Origin: Megaustenia siamemsis
Lineage: Eukaryota > Mollusca > Gastropoda > Stylommatophora > Ariophantidae
Length of the DNA stretch: 64,000 bases
NCBI GenBank assembly: GCA_032433765.1
Contig: JAVIAB010000051.1
Span: 75,881,212-75,945,211 of the forward strand
Direction of reading: 5' to 3'
Positions 57,665-64,000 of this stretch are shown here, in pieces. The notes below the pieces were generated by a model. The model did no database searches, was not told the DNA's origin, and saw nothing but the letters and a program-made list of their open reading frames with translations. Numbering within the stretch: position 1 is the stretch's first letter; each line of letters begins with the position of its first letter. The translations under genes were made by a program, and so were the position numbers.

Positions 57665-57985
57665 CACTCTGGGGGACTGGTTGATCTCGAGGTAAGACAC
57701 CGGCCTCGAGACAGAGAGGTTATGGGTTCAAATCCCGGCTAGTTGGGATGTTTTTTTATGATTTCTCTTTGAGGCAACCACCCCTGGTCTCAGCAGCGAG
57801 GCCCAGCTGGAAACGTCAATTACTCATCGACGGAAAAAAATATGAGTACCTCCGAAGACGGAGTTATCTGCCTGTGCGGCGAGGGATCCCTGTGCACACG
57901 ACTGCCAGGGAAAAATAGATTAACACGCAAAATTCAGTTCCTAGTGTCTAGGGACTTCGTCAGAGATAAAAACTGGCAAACGCAA
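57665..57985 (+). repeat. tRNA-derived SINE, family 4
   Basis: The head has an A-box-like TGGTTGATCTCGAGGTAAG and a B box GGGTTCAAATCCC (about 57724-57736), preceded by GGGGGAC. The body continues through GAGGCAACCACCCCTGGTCT to an A-rich tail at about 57983-57992. It is not related to families 1-3 beyond the tRNA-like head. No TSD was found because the 3' side merges into a microsatellite. Confidence 0.75.
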
Positions 57986-57992
57986 AAAAAAA

Positions 57993-58136
57993 ATCACTCA
58001 CTCGTTCACTCACTCGCTCACGCAGTCACACACTCACTCACTCACTCAACAAGCACGCACACACTCACTCACACAAACACACTCACTCACTAACTCACAC
58101 ACACTCACTCACACACAGACACGCGCACACACACAG
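57993..58136. repeat. (CACT)n/(CA)n-rich microsatellite
   Basis: Degenerate ACTC and ACAC repeats follow the SINE A-tail. Confidence 0.92.
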
Positions 58137-58149
58137 TAATAATTGGTTA

Positions 58150-58312
58150 CAATATACTTAGAGAAGACAGCTAGAAGCAGATATTGAAATAAATAATGGC
58201 GAAGACATGGGGCGATCTTAAGAGAATGGCACAAAACAGGATAGCTTGGAAAGTGTTTGAAGAAGACCTACGCTCCAAAGGGAGTTGAAAGGTTAAAGAA
58301 GAAGATATACAC
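58150..58312 (+). mobile_element. LINE 3'-end fragment
   Basis: Text resembling QLEADIEINNGEDMG and KRMAQNRIAWKVFEEDLRSK places it in the 18660/37262 family. It ends in an AAGAAGAAG tail. Confidence 0.75.
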
Positions 58313-59117
58313 TGCCTGGGCTAAATTAAAATAGATAAAAATCCGACATCATTGAAATTATATCAACCATCTTCCAAAAGTGACCAAGGGTCCACGTCGT
58401 GGCTTGGCGGTTCTCTACTTATCGAGATATCTCTGTGAGATCGAGATTGTTAACACTAACGGGCTATGTGCGAGAGCAACGATAATGGTCCTTATACAAG
58501 GACAAGAATTGTGTATGCCTGTATGCCGTTTTGTCTTGAAAACTAATCAGTTTGTGCAAACACTGCATTGTTTGTTAAGTATGAAACTAAGGAAACATGA
58601 AACCATCTAAGTAACATTTGTCTGAGATTGACAACAGATAAGACGAAAATACATCTTAATTATATGCTAAATGGATTTATAAAAACATTCAATTATTTTA
58701 TTAACAAGAGAATTTCTACAAGATGCATTCAATTTAAAAAAAAAAGATTTGTTTAAGGCTTTGTCTACAGAGTGCAATCCCTGTTCAAAGTAGTCCAATC
58801 TAGTTCAAAGCACATACATTTGCGTTTGACAAGTCCTTAGATACCGCAGGAAAAATAATTCTTTCTGACAGGTGAACAACCACTCAAGCACTGCCGCTTA
58901 GGTACTCATGCGCACAATTTTCAGAACTTTAGCTCGCAATGAATGACCGATAGACCGATCCAGCTCTAATGTCCAGGTGTGATGTCACCTTCTTGACTGT
59001 GATGCACCGGTTTTCCTGTACGCCCGTTCTCCCGGGCTGCAATATTGTCTTCCGTGACTGCCGCGAACATTGGAGCCTGGCGTGGAGAATCCTGCATACT
59101 AGTGACGCCACACTTGG
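58313..59117. other. Unassigned sequence
   Basis: No gene or repeat recognised before the satellite begins. Confidence 0.4.
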
Positions 59118-60890
59118 ACATCTCAGTCCATTTATACACTTGTGTACAACTCATACACCCCTCACAGTTCTTGAACATCTCAATCCATCCATACACTTGT
59201 GTACAACTCATACACCCCTCACAGTTCTTGAACATCTCAGTCCATCCATGCACTTGTGTACAACTCATACACCCCTCACAGTTCTTGAAAATCTCAATCC
59301 ATCCATACACTTGTGTACAACTCATACACCTCTCACAGTTCTTGAACATCTCAGTCTATCTATACATCATCATCATCATCATTGAGTGCCTTCGCCGCAA
59401 CGAAGGTTGGCTACAATGGATCGCCATTCTACTCTGTTTTTTCTTTGATGGTGCAGGCTGTCATACCATCCATACACTTTTGTACAACTCATACACCTCT
59501 CACAGTTCTTGAACATCTCAGTCCATCCATACTCTTGTGTACAACTCATACACCTCTCACCACTCTTGAACATCTCAGTCCATCCATACACTTGTGTACA
59601 ACTCATACTCCTCTCACAGTTCTTGAATGTCTCTGTCCATCCATACACATGTGTACAACTCATACAACTCCCACCACGATTGAACATCTCAGTCAATCCA
59701 TACACTTTAGTACAACTCATACAACTCCCAACACTCTTGAACATCTCAGTCCATCCATACATTTGTGAACAACTCATACACCTCTCACAGTTCTTGAACA
59801 TCTCAGTCCATCCATACATTTGTGTACAACTCATACACCTCTCACAGTTCTTGGACATCTCAGTCCATCCATAATCCATCCATACATTTGTGTACAACTC
59901 ATACACCTCTCACAGTTCTTGAACATCTCAGTCCATCCATACATTTGTGTACAACTCATACACCTCTCACAGTTCTTGAACATCTCAGTCCATCCATACA
60001 TTTGTGTACAACTCATACACCTCTCACAGTTCTTGAACATCTCAGTCCATCCATACACTTGTGTACAACTCACACACCTCTCACAGTTCTTGAACATCTC
60101 AGTCCACCCATGCACTTGTGTACAACTCATACACCTCTCACAGCTCTTGAACATCTCAGTCCATCCATACACTTTTGTACAACTTATACACCCCTCACAG
60201 TTCTTGAACATCTCAGTCCATCCATACACTTGTGTACAACTCATACACCTCTCATAGTTCTTGAACATCTCAGTCCATCCATACACTTGTGTACAACTCA
60301 TACACCCCTCACAGTTCTTGAACATCTCAGTCCATCCATACACTTGTGTACAACTCATACACCCCTCACAGTTCTTGAACATCTCAGTCCATCCATACAC
60401 TTGTGTACAACTCATACACCCCTCACAGTTCTTGAACATCTCAATCCATCCATACACTTGTGTACAACTCATACACCCCTCACAGTTCTTGAACATCTCA
60501 GTCCATCCATACACTTGTGTACAACTCATACACCCCTCACAGTTCTTGAACATCTCAGTCCATCCATACACTTGTGTACAACTCATACACCTCTCACAGT
60601 TCTTGAACATCTCAATCCATCCATACACTTGTGTACAACTCATACACCTCTTACAGTTCTTGAACATCTCAGTCCATCCATACACTTGTGTACAACTCAT
60701 ACACCTCTCACAGTTCTTGAACATCTCAGTCCATCCATAGACTTGTGTACAACTCATACACCTCTCACAGTTCTTGAACATCTCAATCCATCCATACACT
60801 TGTGTACAACTCATACACCTCTTACAGTTCTTGAACATCTCAGTCCATCCATACACTTGTGTACAACTCATACACCTCTCACAGTTCTGA
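59118..60890. repeat. Minisatellite, 57-bp unit, about 30 copies
   Basis: The unit contains TCAGTCCATCCATACACTTG, TGTACAACTCATACACC and CTCACAGTTCTTGAACATC. Because 57 is 19 codons and the unit lacks stops in several frames, long ORFs run along both strands (for example 59822-61156 plus and 59831-60898 minus); these are by-products. The 5' portion (59460-59800) is diverged and the rest homogeneous. A foreign block at about 59366-59465 interrupts it. Confidence 0.97.
59366..59465 (-). repeat. Short insert inside the 57-bp satellite
   Basis: About 100 bp unrelated to the satellite. On the minus strand it ends in ATGATGATGATGATG, like the (GAT)n tails of the LINE copies elsewhere, so it is probably a very short 5'-truncated LINE end. 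No TSD could be defined in the repetitive target. Confidence 0.5.
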
Positions 60891-62114
60891 ATTATCATCT
60901 AATGATGAAAATTTACAGGTTTAAGCCTCCACTGATTAAAAATCTCACAATACTTCGCTGCTCTGGATTGGTGCACTGTTGCAAAGGAGCTGCATTCTGT
61001 TGTTTTGTCTGCCAGGTTTCTATGCGTCCCACCCCATCATCTGATACATCAAGATCACCGCCTCCGTATACTAGACACACCATATTACCTGTCAAACACG
61101 CTATTTTTTATATACATTATCAGGTGTTTAAAATGAACGATCCTTGTAGGATGTAAGTAATTCATTAAAAAAATAAATCTATTTGAAATGTGACGCAAAA
61201 TGAAGTGGATCTAATTTATTATTCTATCTTTTATCATCGTTTACTTTTGGGGACAAAGTATCTATATTTTAAGGGTAAACATTTATTTTATAGTTGAAAG
61301 ATTTAAAATGACATTGTTAACTTATTGTACAAACATTGAATAAAGCCACTGTTACTGTCCCTCAGAAATACATATATTTTATCTTTAAAACAAAAAAGCC
61401 AGAATAGTTTATCACAATTTAAGACGAAGAAGAGGCAGACGAAAAAACACATGTTAAAGGACAGTGAAAACATGAACAGTGTGGGCTAGACCTAGCGCAC
61501 ACTGCCAAGTAAAGAATACGTGATGGAAATAAGTGTTCCCACACAGGACACCACTGACTGCGTTATTGGTCTACGACTAAAAAAGGGGAAAGGTTAGGAA
61601 GAATGTTTACAATCAATCAGCAATACACGATTTACTTACAATGCACACCATGAGATACACTCTAGTCATATTTACATAGTCTATATTCAGTGACTATTCT
61701 AGCGTGCAACGGTTGCTTTGCTGCATAAAATAACGGGTATTAGGTGAACCATGAGTATGTTAATAACGTAGTGATAACGTTTCGTCTCAAACTAAACGGA
61801 ACGTTCCGGGTCCGATTGTAACATCATTTCTGTGTGAGTTTGTGCCAGAATAGTTCTGATGACGACACAAATGGGCACTCAACATTTAGTATAAATAGAT
61901 TTTGTTCTTGCAGCATTTTAGTTCATTAATGTTTATTGTTATCGGGAACAAAAGGGGTGACAATTAGTAACCATACTTAAATACCACGTGGTGACAGCAT
62001 TGTAAACCACCGCTTTGATTTTCTCTGTCTTTCTTTACTCTCCCCCTCCCCTTTTTCAGCTATTTCCAGTACAACAGATAACAGAACCAATTAGAGTGAA
62101 GATAGTTTTGTTTT
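60891..62114. other. Unassigned sequence
   Basis: The satellite frame at 59822 runs on into unique DNA to 61156 without resembling a protein domain. Nothing else was found. Confidence 0.4.
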
Positions 62115-63275
62115 AAGCATCTATTAGAGGTTTCTACCAGGAGTGTCTATTAGAGATTTCTATTAGAGGTTTCTACCAGGAGTGTCTATTAGAGATTTCT
62201 ATTAGAGGTTTCTACCAGGAGTGTATATTAGATATTTCTATTAGAGGTTTCTACCAGGAGTGTATATTAGAGATTTCTATTAGAGGTTTCTACCAGGAGT
62301 GTATATTAGATATTTCTATTAGAGGTTTCTACCAGGAGTGTATATTAGAGATTTCTATTAGAGGTTTCTACCAGGAGTGTCTATTAGATATTTCTATTAG
62401 AGGTTTCTACCAGGAGTGTATATTAGAGATTTCTATTAGAGGTTTCTACCAGGAGTGTATATTAGAGATTTCTATTAGAGGTTTCTACCAGGAGTGTATA
62501 TTAGAGATTTCTATTAGAGGTTTCTACCAGGAGTGTCTATTAGATATTTCTATTAGAGGTTTCTACCAGGAGTGTATATTAAAGATTTCTATTAGAGGTT
62601 TCTACCAGGAGTGTCTATTAGAGATTTCTATTAGAGGTTTCTACCAGGAGTGTCTATTAAAAATTTCTATTCGAGGTTTCTACCAGGAGTGTCTATTAGA
62701 GATTTCTATTAGAGGTTTCTACCAGGAGTGTCTATTAGAGATTTCTATTAGAGGTTTCTACCAGGAGTGTCTATTAAAAATTTCTATTAGAGGTTTCTAC
62801 CAGGAGTGTCTTTTAGAGATTTCTATTAGAGGTTTCTACCAGGAGTGTCTATTAAAAATGTCTATTAGAGGTTTCTACCAGGAGTGTCTATTAGAGATTT
62901 CTATTAGAGGTTTCTACCAGGAGTGTCTATTAAAAATTTCTATTAGAGGTTTCTACCAGCAGTGTCTATTAGAGATTTCTATTAGAGGTTTCTACCAGGG
63001 GTGTCTATTAGAGATTTCTATTAGAGGTTTCTACCAGGGGTGTCTATTAGAGATTTCTATTAGAGGTTTCTACCAGGAGTGTCTATTAGTGATTTCAATT
63101 AGAGATTTCTATTAGAGGTTTCTACCAGTAGTGTCTATTAGAGATTTCAATTAGTGATTTCTATTAGAAGTTTCTACCAGGAGTGTCAATTAGTGATTTC
63201 AATTAGAGATTTCTATTAGAAGTTTCTACCAGGAGTGTCAATTAGAGGTTTCTGTTAGAAGTTTCTATTAGACGT
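62115..63275. repeat. Minisatellite, 39-bp unit, about 29 copies
   Basis: The unit is ATTTCTATTAGAGGTTTCTA then CCAGGAGTGTCTATTAGAG. Each unit contains three degenerate 13-bp sub-repeats of the TCTATTAGA(A/G)GT type. Variants alternate between TCTATTAGAG, TATATTAGAT and TCTATTAAAA. The array is related to 63660-64000. Confidence 0.96.
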
Positions 63276-63298
63276 TTCTATTTTAACACAATTATGTA

Positions 63299-63647
63299 AA
63301 GGTAAAGTAAAGGTAAAGTACGAGACTTGAACCGGCGTCTTAGCACGCGAGTATATACCCATATGTGCTCGGCCGCCTATCCAGAAATGTTCGGATATTT
63401 CTGTATAGTGTAGCCTCAAGCATCGAAACTCAGATGCGAAGCGACATTCCTCACCTTCCCAGGATAATACCCTGGTACCCATTTCTGCCAACGGCTGGGT
63501 CGACCGTGGGGGTAATTTTTTTTTTTTTTTTTAAATTTCCAACCACGATTACAATTCACACTGCTCCCAGCGGGAATCGAACACGGGTTGTCCGAACGTC
63601 GGTAGTCTAGTCGGGTGGTTTTCCCAACTAGGCTACCGAGGCCCCCA
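63299..63647 (-). repeat. tRNA-derived SINE, family 2, with TSD
   Basis: On the minus strand it starts GGGGCCTCGGTAGCCTAG, then CGTTCGGACAACCCG, a good B box GTGTTCGATTCCC, a poly-A-like block, GTCGACCCAGCCGTTGGC, GGGTACCAGGGTA and ends with repeats of TTTACCTTTACTTTACC. AATTATGTA flanks it (63290-63298 and 63648-63656). It is the better-preserved copy of 14075-14395. Confidence 0.9.
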
Positions 63648-63659
63648 AATTATGTATTA

Positions 63660-64000
63660 TACATTTCTATTGGAAGTGTATGTTAGAAGTGTCTATCAAA
63701 AGTGTCTATCAGAAGTGTATGTGAGAAGTTCTATTGGAAGTGTATATTAGAAGTGTCTATCAGAAGTGTATGTGAGAAGTTCTATTGGAAGTGTATATTA
63801 GAAGTGTCTATTGGAAGTGTCTATCAGAAGTGTTTATCAGAAGTGTCTATCAGAAGTTATGTGAGAAATGTCTATTGGAAGTGAATATATTAGAAGTGTC
63901 TATTGGACGTGTCTATCAGAAGTGTCTATCAGAAGTGTATGTGAGAAGTTCTATTGGAAGTGTATATTAGAAGTGTCTATCAGAAGTGTCTATCAGAAGT
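63660..64000. repeat. Minisatellite, about 51-bp unit, running off the window
   Basis: Units combine GTCTATCAGAAGTGTATGTG, AGAAGTTCTATTGGAAGTG and TATATTAGAAGT. The 12-13-bp core (TCTAT...AGAAGTG) links it to the array at 62115-63275; the SINE sits between the two. Confidence 0.93.

Noticed and set aside
59831..60898. 355-codon minus-strand ORF with CERCMSC repeats resembling a zinc-binding repeat protein
   Set aside because: Same satellite read in reverse; cysteine spacing follows from the 57-bp unit and there is no independent coding evidence.
59822..61156. 444-codon plus-strand ORF, a possible repetitive protein
   Set aside because: It runs through a stop-free 57-bp minisatellite that is also open in other frames and on the other strand; its unique C-terminal part has no recognisable domain.

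Overview
This looks like a piece of an animal nuclear genome: AT-rich, gene-poor and packed with repeats. A lophotrochozoan, most likely a gastropod mollusc, is my inference. It rests on one near-invariant animal CREB exon, many 5'-truncated non-LTR retrotransposons (LINEs) with simple-repeat 3' tails, tRNA-derived SINEs and long minisatellites. No bacterial operon, CRISPR array or virus is visible.

Layout. Bases 246-390 are the terminal coding exon of a CREB/ATF1-type bZIP factor, followed by a long AT-rich 3' UTR. Bases 2.6-7.2 kb hold a decayed minus-strand LINE split by a plus-strand LINE. Bases 7.2-19.4 kb are mostly unassigned DNA with scattered LINE and SINE pieces. Bases 19.4-23.3 kb are a LINE split by an IS630-Tc1-mariner transposon whose 425-aa DDE transposase is intact. 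Bases 23.3-33 kb are a mosaic of LINE fragments, mostly minus strand to 28.7 kb and plus strand after it. Bases 33.4-36.6 kb are a LINE carrying twelve in-frame 42-bp repeats inside its reverse transcriptase and a 1.1-kb non-coding retroelement inserted near its 3' end. Bases 36.7-42.8 kb contain an inverted SINE pair, more LINE pieces and a second copy of the 1.1-kb element inside a 20-bp tandem array. The rest is dominated by minisatellites (27, 43, 37, 57, 39 and 51 bp units) separated by SINEs, a third, truncated copy of the 1.1-kb element, and unassigned DNA.

How the parts relate. The only host gene recognised is the CREB exon. Nearly everything else is selfish DNA. Many boundaries can be fixed from target-site duplications (TSDs), which give an insertion order: satellites and old LINEs first, then younger LINEs, SINEs, the 1.1-kb element and the DDE transposon. 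The strongest candidates for something undescribed are the 1.1-kb retroposed element (three copies, each with a TSD), the complete transposon with bipartite terminal repeats, and a SINE with two tRNA-like heads. All positions and matches were read by eye; no alignment or database search was run.
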